Shown in pieces: positions 1 to 6,161 of a stretch of 12,351 nucleotides of DNA. Position numbers and translations under genes: made by a program. Source of the stretch: an uncultured Lachnospiraceae bacterium. Lineage in GTDB: Bacteria > Bacillota > Clostridia > Lachnospirales > Lachnospiraceae. A model generated the notes under the pieces. It did not search any database. It saw nothing but the letters and a program-made list of their open reading frames with translations, and was not told the DNA's origin. The stretch covers positions 1 through 12,351 of the forward strand of contig CAJOQS010000002.1 in assembly GCA_905236925.1 (NCBI GenBank), given 5' to 3'. Every line of letters starts with the position of its first letter. The stretch's first letter is position 1.

Positions 1-630
1 CCGGAGATACGTCCCGAAACAAAGGAAGAGTTCAAAAAAGGCATGACCGATGGCTTCAAGCTTATCGGTCAGATATTCAACACCTACTGGATCGTGGAGC
101 TTTCAGACAAGCTCTATATGATAGACCAGCACGCCGCGCATGAAAAAGTCATTTACGAGCGCCTTATAAGGGAATACAACGCTTCCTCGATCCTGACCCA
201 GAACCTGAGTCCCGCCTATATCATCAGCCTTTCCGCGGCGGAATGCGATATTGTAGAAAAGCACATTGAAGAGCTTGAAAAACTCGGTTTTGCACTTGAA
301 AGCTTCGGCGGAAGAGAATACAGCCTGAGCACGGTTCCTGTCCAGCTCTACAAGATGGACCCGGAGGTCCTTCTGCACGAGCTGATTGATTCGTTCGGGG
401 AGAACAGTGTTCTTCTTGCAAGACAGACTCCGGGCATGAATTACAGGATCGCTACCTGCGCCTGCAAGGCAGCCGTAAAGGGCAACACAAGGATCTCGCG
501 CGAGGAGGCCGAGGAGCTTATCGGTCAGCTCCTGAAACTCGACAATCCCTTTAACTGCCCTCACGGAAGACCCGTTATCATATCGATGACCAAATATGAG
601 CTTGAACGTAAATTCAAAAGGGTTATCTGA
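1..630 (+). CDS. mutL: DNA mismatch repair protein MutL, C-terminal part (5' end outside window)
   Basis: The reading frame is open from base 1, so this is the last 209 residues of a longer protein. The N-terminal GHKL ATPase lies upstream of the window, and the ATG at 43 is internal. What remains is the dimerisation/endonuclease domain. It carries the metal-binding DQHA(x)2E(x)4E motif as DQHAAHEKVIYE (from residue 42 of the visible part), the ACKAAVK motif (about 154-160) and the CPHGRP motif (about 186-191). In the MutL family these mark the nicking version that cuts the new strand in mismatch repair, as in organisms lacking MutH. Where B. subtilis MutL has its beta-clamp-binding Q-x-x-[IL]-x-P segment, this protein reads TQNLSP, so the clamp contact may be degenerate; that alignment is by eye. 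miaA follows after 26 bases, a common clostridial order. Confidence 0.95.
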   Translation, partial: PEIRPETKEEFKKGMTDGFKLIGQIFNTYWIVELSDKLYMIDQHAAHEKVIYERLIREYNASSILTQNLSPAYIISLSAAECDIVEKHIEELEKLGFALESFGGREYSLSTVPVQLYKMDPEVLLHELIDSFGENSVLLARQTPGMNYRIATCACKAAVKGNTRISREEAEELIGQLLKLDNPFNCPHGRPVIISMTKYELERKFKRVI

Positions 631-656
631 CCTAATAAAGAAACGGAGCTGAACAA

Positions 657-1613
657 GTGAGTAAGAAGCCTCTTGTTATCATCAACGGTCCGACCGCAGT
701 GGGGAAAACCGCGGTATCGGTTGAACTTGCCCTCAGGATCGGCGGGGAGATCATCTCGGCTGATTCGATGCAGGTCTATCGCGGCATGGACATAGGTACC
801 GCGAAGATAAAACCCGAAGAGATGCGGTCCGTGCCTCACCACATGATCGATATCATCGAGCCGGATGAACCGTTTTCGGTGCTCATTTTTAAGGATCTTG
901 CGAAGAAGTGTATCGATGAAATAACCGGCAGAGGGCACATACCGATCCTTGCCGGAGGAACAGGTTTTTATATACAGGCGGTGCTATATGATGTTGATTT
1001 TACCGAGTATGACGATGAAAAACAGGGAGAGGTCCGCAAAAGACTCGAAAAAGAGCTCGAAAGAGACGGGGCAGAAGCCCTCTTTGAAAGGCTTAAGGAG
1101 GTTGATCCGGTTTATGCCGGTATTATCCATCCGAACAATACAAAAAGACTCCTTCATTCGCTGGAATACTATGAACTGACCGGCAAAAGGATATCAGAGC
1201 ACAACGAGGAACAGTCCGTAAGAGAGTCACCCTATGATTTCTTTTATTTTGTTCTGACGGACGACCGCGTTGCTGTTTATGACAGGATAAACAGAAGAGT
1301 AGATGTCATGATGGAGGAAGGCCTTGAAGCGGAGGTCAGAGGGCTTCTTGAAAGAGGATATGAACCCGGCTCGCAGTCGATGCTCGGAATAGGCTATAAG
1401 GAGATGACCGACTATATCACGGGGGCGGTTTCGTACGATGAAGCTGTTGAGACCATTAAACGCGAAACCAGGCATTTTGCCAAGAAGCAGATGACCTGGT
1501 TCAAACGCGAGCGTGAAGTGGATTTTATAGACAGAAGAGATTACCGGGACAATAACGCCATAACGGATGAACTCGCAAGAAGGATCCGTACACGGTGGAA
1601 TATACCGGAATGA
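657..1613 (+). CDS. miaA: tRNA dimethylallyltransferase MiaA
   Basis: MiaA transfers a dimethylallyl group from DMAPP to N6 of A37 in tRNAs reading codons that begin with U, the first step towards (ms2)i6A. The 318-residue protein is a normal length for the family. The P-loop GPTAVGKT is at residues 11-18, DSMQVYRGMDIGTAK at 36-50, VPHHMID at 59-65 and AGGTGFY at 99-105. A basic KKQMTWFKRE segment near the C-terminus matches the family's tRNA-binding end. The start is GTG at 657, preceded by CGGAG at 644-648. It is the only reasonable choice, because the next Met is residue 38, beyond the P-loop. The gene sits between mutL (26-base gap) and a YnbB-like gene (15-base gap), so all three are probably co-transcribed. 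Confidence 0.96.
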   Translation: MSKKPLVIINGPTAVGKTAVSVELALRIGGEIISADSMQVYRGMDIGTAKIKPEEMRSVPHHMIDIIEPDEPFSVLIFKDLAKKCIDEITGRGHIPILAGGTGFYIQAVLYDVDFTEYDDEKQGEVRKRLEKELERDGAEALFERLKEVDPVYAGIIHPNNTKRLLHSLEYYELTGKRISEHNEEQSVRESPYDFFYFVLTDDRVAVYDRINRRVDVMMEEGLEAEVRGLLERGYEPGSQSMLGIGYKEMTDYITGAVSYDEAVETIKRETRHFAKKQMTWFKREREVDFIDRRDYRDNNAITDELARRIRTRWNIPE

Positions 1614-1628
1614 GAAAGGGAGACGGAA

Positions 1629-2915
1629 ATGTTTGACGGAGAAAAAAAGAATGAACTGTTAAGAGCAATGGGATTCACCGACAAGGTGATAGGACTTGCC
1701 GAAAAGTACGAGGCGGAGCTTAAGCCCCGTTTTGACGAGCTTGATAAAACGGCTGAATTCAACCAGCTTAAGGTTATCAAGGCAATGCAGGATAACGGCG
1801 TGAGCGAGACCTTTTTCGCCGGAACGACGGGATACGGCTATAACGATGCCGGAAGAGAAGCAATCGAAGCGACATTTGCCTCGATATTCCATACCGAGGA
1901 TGCTCTCGTTCGTCCGCAGATAATGTGCGGAACACATGCGCTCTCGATTGCCCTTGGCGCCAATGTAAGACCGGGAGACGAGATCCTTTCCCCTGTCGGA
2001 AAGCCCTACGATACACTTGAACAGGTTATAGGCATAACTCCGGCTGTGGGGTCTCTGGCGGAATACGGAGTTACATATTCGCAGGTTGACCTGCTGCCCG
2101 ACGGCGGATTTGATTTTGAAGGCATAAAAAAAGCCATAAATGACAAAACCGCGCTCGTTACGATTCAGCGCTCCAAGGGCTACGCTACAAGGCCTACCCT
2201 GTCGGTTGAGAGGATAGGGGAGCTTATTGCTTTCATACGTTCCGTAAAGCCCTCGGTAACCATTATGGTCGACAACTGCTACGGTGAATTTGTACAGACG
2301 ATCGAGCCTACCGATGTGGGCGCCGATATGTGCGTAGGTTCACTTATAAAGAACCCCGGAGGCGGACTTGTCGCAACCGGCGGCTATATCGTGGGAACCT
2401 CCAAATGCATTGAGAAATGTGCCGCGAGGCTTTCATGCCCCGGTCTCGGAAAAGAGGTCGGCGCGACTCTCGGAATCAATCAGAACATATTCCAGGGACT
2501 TTTCATGGCTCCCGTTGTTACCGCCGGAGCCGTTAAGGGCGCTATTTTTGCTGCGAGGATCTATGAGGACCTCGGTCTTTCGGTTATTCCGAACGGAACC
2601 GAGCCCCGCTACGATATAATCCAGGCCGTTACACTCGGAACACCCGAGCGTCTGATCGCATTCTGCGAGGGTATTCAGGCTGCGGCTCCCGTTGACAGCT
2701 TTGTCCGTCCCGAACCTTCACCCATGCCCGGTTATTCCTCCGATGTCATTATGGCGGCCGGCACATTTGTACAGGGCTCATCGATCGAGCTCTCCGCGGA
2801 CGGTCCACTGGAGGAGCCCTATGCAGTGTACTTCCAGGGCGGTCTTACCTGGTATCACGCGAAACTGGGCATTATGATGTCCCTGCAGAAAATGATGGAT
2901 AAAAATCTTATTTAG
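1629..2915 (+). CDS. ynbB: PLP-dependent enzyme, YnbB / methionine gamma-lyase family ('aluminum resistance protein')
   Basis: This is a 428-residue fold-type I PLP enzyme. It matches the family labelled 'methionine gamma-lyase family protein' or 'aluminum resistance protein' (YnbB in B. subtilis). Visible features are the GTTGYGYNDAGR segment (65-76), the CGTHAL segment (100-105), the VDNCYGEF segment with the probable PLP-ring Asp at 215, and SLIKNPGGG with the probable Schiff-base Lys at 241. The family's physiological substrate is not established, so a C-S lyase role (methionine or cysteine derivatives) is inferred from fold only. The ATG start at 1629 has AAAGGGAG just upstream. The gene lies directly after miaA; in many clostridia hfq sits between them, but here the gap is only 15 bases. 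No terminator hairpin is visible after the stop. Confidence 0.85.
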   Translation: MFDGEKKNELLRAMGFTDKVIGLAEKYEAELKPRFDELDKTAEFNQLKVIKAMQDNGVSETFFAGTTGYGYNDAGREAIEATFASIFHTEDALVRPQIMCGTHALSIALGANVRPGDEILSPVGKPYDTLEQVIGITPAVGSLAEYGVTYSQVDLLPDGGFDFEGIKKAINDKTALVTIQRSKGYATRPTLSVERIGELIAFIRSVKPSVTIMVDNCYGEFVQTIEPTDVGADMCVGSLIKNPGGGLVATGGYIVGTSKCIEKCAARLSCPGLGKEVGATLGINQNIFQGLFMAPVVTAGAVKGAIFAARIYEDLGLSVIPNGTEPRYDIIQAVTLGTPERLIAFCEGIQAAAPVDSFVRPEPSPMPGYSSDVIMAAGTFVQGSSIELSADGPLEEPYAVYFQGGLTWYHAKLGIMMSLQKMMDKNLI

Positions 2916-2994
2916 TTATACTTTTTTCATAAAATGTTGTATAATGATTCTATGTGATTAATTTCCGGCCGGAGAGAGAGAAACGGAAGGAAAT
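2916..2994 (+). promoter_or_regulatory. Probable promoter and 5' leader of the radC-mre-min operon
   Basis: This 79-base gap is the longest in the window. It contains a perfect -10 box TATAAT at 2940-2945, preceded by TG (2938-2939). The region about 17-18 bases upstream (2916-2922, TTATACT) is a poor -35 match, so a SigA-type promoter is only moderately supported. Transcription would start near 2952. The leader then holds a 10-base palindrome, TCCGGCCGGA at 2964-2973, and a Shine-Dalgarno GGAAGG at 2985-2990 before the ATG at 2995. This is the only place in the window where a clear break between transcription units is suggested. Confidence 0.5.
2961..2994 (+). other. Palindrome and possible SD-sequestering hairpin in the radC leader
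   Basis: ATTTCC at 2961-2966 is complementary to GGAAAT at 2989-2994, which overlaps the end of the radC Shine-Dalgarno. An alternative pairing is TTCCG at 2963-2967 with CGGAA at 2984-2988. The stems are only 5-6 bp with a loop of 16-22 bases, so they may be incidental. The 10-base palindrome TCCGGCCGGA (2964-2973) could instead be a short operator or a local hairpin. No known regulator is recognised. Confidence 0.25.
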
Positions 2995-3708
2995 ATGAAT
3001 CAACATTCAAAAAAGAATAGTGACAGTTTTACGGTTAAGGATCTTCCCGAGGCACAGCAGCCCTATGAGAAGTGCGAGAAGTACGGTGCGTCCTTTCTTA
3101 CCGACGCGGAGCTTCTGGCGGTTATAATCAGGAGCGGCTCGAAGAAGGAGCATTCGATCGATCTTGCGTACCGAATCCTAGCTATGTTCGAGGATAAGGG
3201 GATCGCGGGGCTGTGTCATGCGGATATGAACGGGCTTACGGGTCTGTTCGGCATCGGAAGGGTCAAGGCCCTGCAGCTGATGTGCGTCGCAGAGATCGCA
3301 AAAAGGATCGCAAAGTCCGCCGCGGGTCCCACGGTTTCCTTTGATTCCGCGCGAAGCGTTGCGATGTACTACATGGAGGACATGCGCCATCTTGAAAGGG
3401 AGCAGACTCTTGCGGTATTTCTTGACGCGAAGATGAATCTTATCTGCGACCGCGTTATCTTTAAGGGCACTGTGAATTTTTCAATGTTTGAGCCGCGGGA
3501 CATTCTTATCGAGGCTCTTCGAGCAGGTGCCGTGAGCATGATCATGCTTCACAATCATCCGACAGGTGATCCGAAACCGTCCGAAGCGGATATCTCCGCA
3601 ACTGTCAGACTCAGGCAGGCCTGCCTGCTCGTCGGGATCCGGCTGTCGGATCACATTGTGATTGGCAACGGTACATATACGAGCATGCGCGAAGCCGGAG
3701 TAATATAA
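2995..3708 (+). CDS. radC: RadC family JAMM/MPN-domain protein
   Basis: This 237-residue protein is a full-length RadC. The N-terminal half has the helix-hairpin-helix region typical of the family (FLTDAELL at 34-41, LFGIGRVKALQL at 84-95). The C-terminal half is the JAB1/MPN domain with an intact JAMM metal site HxH(x)7SxxD: His186, His188, Ser196 and Asp199 in HNHPTGDPKPSEAD. The family's function is unsettled. The name comes from a radiation-sensitivity allele later ascribed to another gene, and a metallo-protease-like or DNA-end-related role has been suggested from the fold. The ATG at 2995 has GGAAGG at 2985-2990. radC next to mreBCD and minCD is a classic Firmicute arrangement, also seen in B. 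subtilis. mreB follows after 15 bases. Confidence 0.94.
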   Translation: MNQHSKKNSDSFTVKDLPEAQQPYEKCEKYGASFLTDAELLAVIIRSGSKKEHSIDLAYRILAMFEDKGIAGLCHADMNGLTGLFGIGRVKALQLMCVAEIAKRIAKSAAGPTVSFDSARSVAMYYMEDMRHLEREQTLAVFLDAKMNLICDRVIFKGTVNFSMFEPRDILIEALRAGAVSMIMLHNHPTGDPKPSEADISATVRLRQACLLVGIRLSDHIVIGNGTYTSMREAGVI

Positions 3709-3723
3709 AAACCGGAGGAACAT

Positions 3724-4755
3724 ATGACCAGAGTTTACGGTATCGATCTCGGAACACGTGCACTTAAGATCTACAAGAACAATGAGGGTGTTATCTATGA
3801 TGCGAACAATATTCTCGCAATCAAGGACAATACCTCTATCATAGCTATCGGTGACGAGGCTTTTGAAATGTACGGAAAGGCTCCGTCAAACATCGAAGTG
3901 ACCTATCCCGTTAAATACGGTGTTATCGCCGACATCAAGAACATGCAGGCTCTCATGAACCTTGTTTTCGACGAAATAAGCAAAACCAACGGAAAGCTCA
4001 GCGGATCGGAATTCATCATCACCGCTCCCACGGATATAACCGAGGTTGAGAAGAAGGCCTTCGTTGATCTTGTAGCGAACACCAACGCAAAGCCCAGAAG
4101 GGTAAGGATCGCCGAGCGCCCGATCGCCGATGCTCTCGGAGCAGGACTTAATGTCTGTGAGGCATCAGGAGTTATGGTTGTGGATATAGGTGCAGACACT
4201 ACCGAAATATCCGTCCTCTCACTCGGAGGTATCGTTTTAAGCCGTCTGATCCCCATCGGAGGCAACAAGTTCGACGATGATATCATCAGCAGCGTTAAGA
4301 AGAAGTTCAATCTTGTTATAGGCAACAAGACCGCCGAGGTCATCAAGATCAGCCTTGCGACAGCGATCGCTCCCGAGGAGAATGACAATCCCACGATAAA
4401 GGTTCATGGACGTGACGTTGTGAACGGACTTCCCACCGAGAAGGAGATCGACGCGGCATTTGTTTACGAGTCGATCAGCGAGCATTTACGCAGCATCGTT
4501 GATTCCGTAAAGATGATCCTTGAGCATACTCCGCCCGAAATAGCTTCCGATATCATCGATTCCGGCATCTATGTTACCGGCGGTTCCTCACAGATCAGAA
4601 ATCTTGATAAGCTCCTTTCCGACGAAACCGAGCTGAAGATCAACATCTGCAATGATTCCGCCAATACCGTAGCTCTCGGTCTCGGCAAGATCATCGAGAA
4701 TCCTGCGTACGATTCACTCGCATATGTTCTGAAGCAGGCCACCTATAAAGATTGA
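3724..4755 (+). CDS. mreB: Rod shape-determining protein MreB (divergent)
   Basis: This 343-residue actin-fold ATPase should form membrane-bound filaments that organise the lateral-wall synthesis machinery. Identity rests on the phosphate-1 loop GIDLGTRAL (6-14), YPVKYGVIAD (61-70), VVDIGADTTE (152-161) as phosphate-2 loop, SLGGIV (166-171), IPIGGNKFDDDI (176-187) and the adenosine region YVTGGSSQIRNLD (283-295). Position next to mreC and mreD supports it. The protein is unusual: the MreB consensus [E/D]EP before the AAAIGAG helix reads ERP (Arg132 at the position of the catalytic Glu), and the usual DIGGGTTE reads DIGADTTE. It may be a slow or altered ATPase, or one of several MreB/Mbl paralogues. 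The start is well set by GGAGGA at 3714-3719. Confidence 0.88.
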   Translation: MTRVYGIDLGTRALKIYKNNEGVIYDANNILAIKDNTSIIAIGDEAFEMYGKAPSNIEVTYPVKYGVIADIKNMQALMNLVFDEISKTNGKLSGSEFIITAPTDITEVEKKAFVDLVANTNAKPRRVRIAERPIADALGAGLNVCEASGVMVVDIGADTTEISVLSLGGIVLSRLIPIGGNKFDDDIISSVKKKFNLVIGNKTAEVIKISLATAIAPEENDNPTIKVHGRDVVNGLPTEKEIDAAFVYESISEHLRSIVDSVKMILEHTPPEIASDIIDSGIYVTGGSSQIRNLDKLLSDETELKINICNDSANTVALGLGKIIENPAYDSLAYVLKQATYKD

Positions 4756-4771
4756 ATAAGGATTTCATGTA

Positions 4772-5668
4772 ATGAGCCGCAGAGCAAGAAACAGAACAAA
4801 AAAGAAGATCGTCATCGATCCGAGATATATCTTTATACTCCTTTTCATCTTATGCATCGGCACGATATTCTTTTCATTCAGATACAAGGAAAAGTTCAAA
4901 CCGGTCAAAGAGGCCTTCGGCAACTTCATCACTCCGATGCAGAGAGGTATTCACGTTGTCGGAAGCACTGTTGCCGACAGGTTCAGACTTTTTACGGATA
5001 TTCAGGATCTGATCGCCGAGAATGACGCTCTCAAGGCACAGATCGACGAACTGAAGACGCAGAACAGCATTCTTACCCAGGAGAAATACGAGCTTAACTG
5101 GTACAGAGAGCTGTACAGCCTTGACCAGCAATATTCGGATTTTGAAAAGGTGGCTGCAACGGTGATAAGCCGTGAACCGAACAGCTATTGCAATGAATTT
5201 ATCATCGACAAGGGCAGCGAGGACGGCCTTGCACCCGATATGAACGTTATCTCGGGCAACGGACTTGTCGGGATAATAATCGAGACCGGACGGAACTGGT
5301 CGAGAGTAAGGTCGATAATCGATGACTCCAGCAGTGTCAGCGGAATGTTCCTCACAACCTCTGACACATGCATCGTTTCGGGAAATCTGGAGCTTCTCGA
5401 CGACGGCTATATAAATGTCAAAATGATCAGCATGGGAGCGGAGATATACGACAACTACGAAGTTGTCACCTCGTATATCAGCGATAAGTACCTTCCGGGT
5501 ATATTGATCGGCTATGTAAGCAATATCAGGACCGATCAGAACACGATGTCGAAGGAGGCTTATCTGACTCCTGTTGTTGACTTTCAGCATATTGAGGCAG
5601 TTCTTGTTATTACCGAGCTTAAAGAGAAGCTTGAGGATCTTGACGGGGTAGTTTCCAGTGATTATTAG
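4772..5668 (+). CDS. mreC: Rod shape-determining protein MreC
   Basis: MreC is a single-pass membrane protein that links MreB to PBP2 and stimulates wall synthesis. The 298-residue protein has a basic cytoplasmic N-terminus (residues 1-13 rich in Arg/Lys), one transmembrane helix at about 19-37, a coiled coil at about 75-110 (AENDALKAQIDELKTQNSIL) and then the beta-rich extracytoplasmic domain (about 125-282). Family-typical segments there are DKGSEDGLAPDMNVI (146-160), GLVGIIIE (164-171) and SIIDDSSSVSG (181-191). The ATG at 4772 follows AAGGAT at 4757-4762; the ATG at 4767 runs straight into a stop. The last 11 bases overlap mreD, suggesting coupled translation. Confidence 0.95.
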   Translation: MSRRARNRTKKKIVIDPRYIFILLFILCIGTIFFSFRYKEKFKPVKEAFGNFITPMQRGIHVVGSTVADRFRLFTDIQDLIAENDALKAQIDELKTQNSILTQEKYELNWYRELYSLDQQYSDFEKVAATVISREPNSYCNEFIIDKGSEDGLAPDMNVISGNGLVGIIIETGRNWSRVRSIIDDSSSVSGMFLTTSDTCIVSGNLELLDDGYINVKMISMGAEIYDNYEVVTSYISDKYLPGILIGYVSNIRTDQNTMSKEAYLTPVVDFQHIEAVLVITELKEKLEDLDGVVSSDY

Positions 5669-6161
5669 GATATTGGCTGTTATCGCAGAGGCAGTGCTTC
5701 TTTACATCCTCCAGACCTCGGTCTTTACCTCGATAGCCCTGGCGGGAGTGGTACCTGACCTGCTTCTGATACTCGTTGTTTCCGTTGCTTTTATGCGCGG
5801 AAGGATCCCCGCGATGCTGACGGGAGTCATCTGCGGACTGGCTATCGATTTCACCTACAGCAGTTTTATCGGGCTTTTTGCCGTTATGTACCTGATAATT
5901 GGATATCTTGCCGGTTTTTCGAATAAGATATACGACGAGAACGATTATACGATCCCGCTCATACTTATCGGTGTGGCGGAGCTGTTCTATAATCTCCTGT
6001 ATTATCTTGTTTTCTACCTGCTTCAGGGTAAGCTCAATATCGGATACTATCTTGTAAGGTTCATGTTTCCCCGCGTTATTTATACGGTTCTGCTGGCTAT
6101 ACTGCTTTACAAGTTCCTGAACGTATGCAACATTTTTCTTAAGAGGTTTGATCGGGACTGA
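5658..6161 (+). CDS. mreD: Rod shape-determining protein MreD
   Basis: This 167-residue, almost wholly hydrophobic protein has about six predicted membrane segments (roughly 3-25, 30-47, 51-65, 69-87, 98-122 and 136-155). Family-like features are VPDLLLILVVSVAFMRGR (32-49) and the GVICGLAIDF stretch (56-65). MreD is an integral membrane partner of MreC in the elongasome, with poorly defined biochemistry. The start is a GTG at 5658 that lies inside the end of mreC in another frame. GGGG at 5645-5648 is the likely ribosome site. The stop overlaps the PBP2 start by one base (TGATG), so mreC, mreD and mrdA are probably translationally coupled. Confidence 0.93.
   Translation: MIIRILAVIAEAVLLYILQTSVFTSIALAGVVPDLLLILVVSVAFMRGRIPAMLTGVICGLAIDFTYSSFIGLFAVMYLIIGYLAGFSNKIYDENDYTIPLILIGVAELFYNLLYYLVFYLLQGKLNIGYYLVRFMFPRVIYTVLLAILLYKFLNVCNIFLKRFDRD

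Noticed and set aside
43..630. Treating the ATG at 43 as the start of a short separate gene
   Set aside because: The frame is open to base 1 and the content is the MutL C-terminal domain, which always follows an ATPase domain. The gene is simply cut by the window edge.
2898..2930. Possible terminator after the YnbB-family gene (T-run at 2922-2927)
   Set aside because: Only a 4-bp all-AT stem can be drawn upstream of the T-run, far too weak for an intrinsic terminator.
4874..5590. Open frame of 238 codons on the minus strand opposite mreC
   Set aside because: It is wholly inside mreC, which has clear family features and a ribosome site. No domain or independent start signal is seen on the minus strand.
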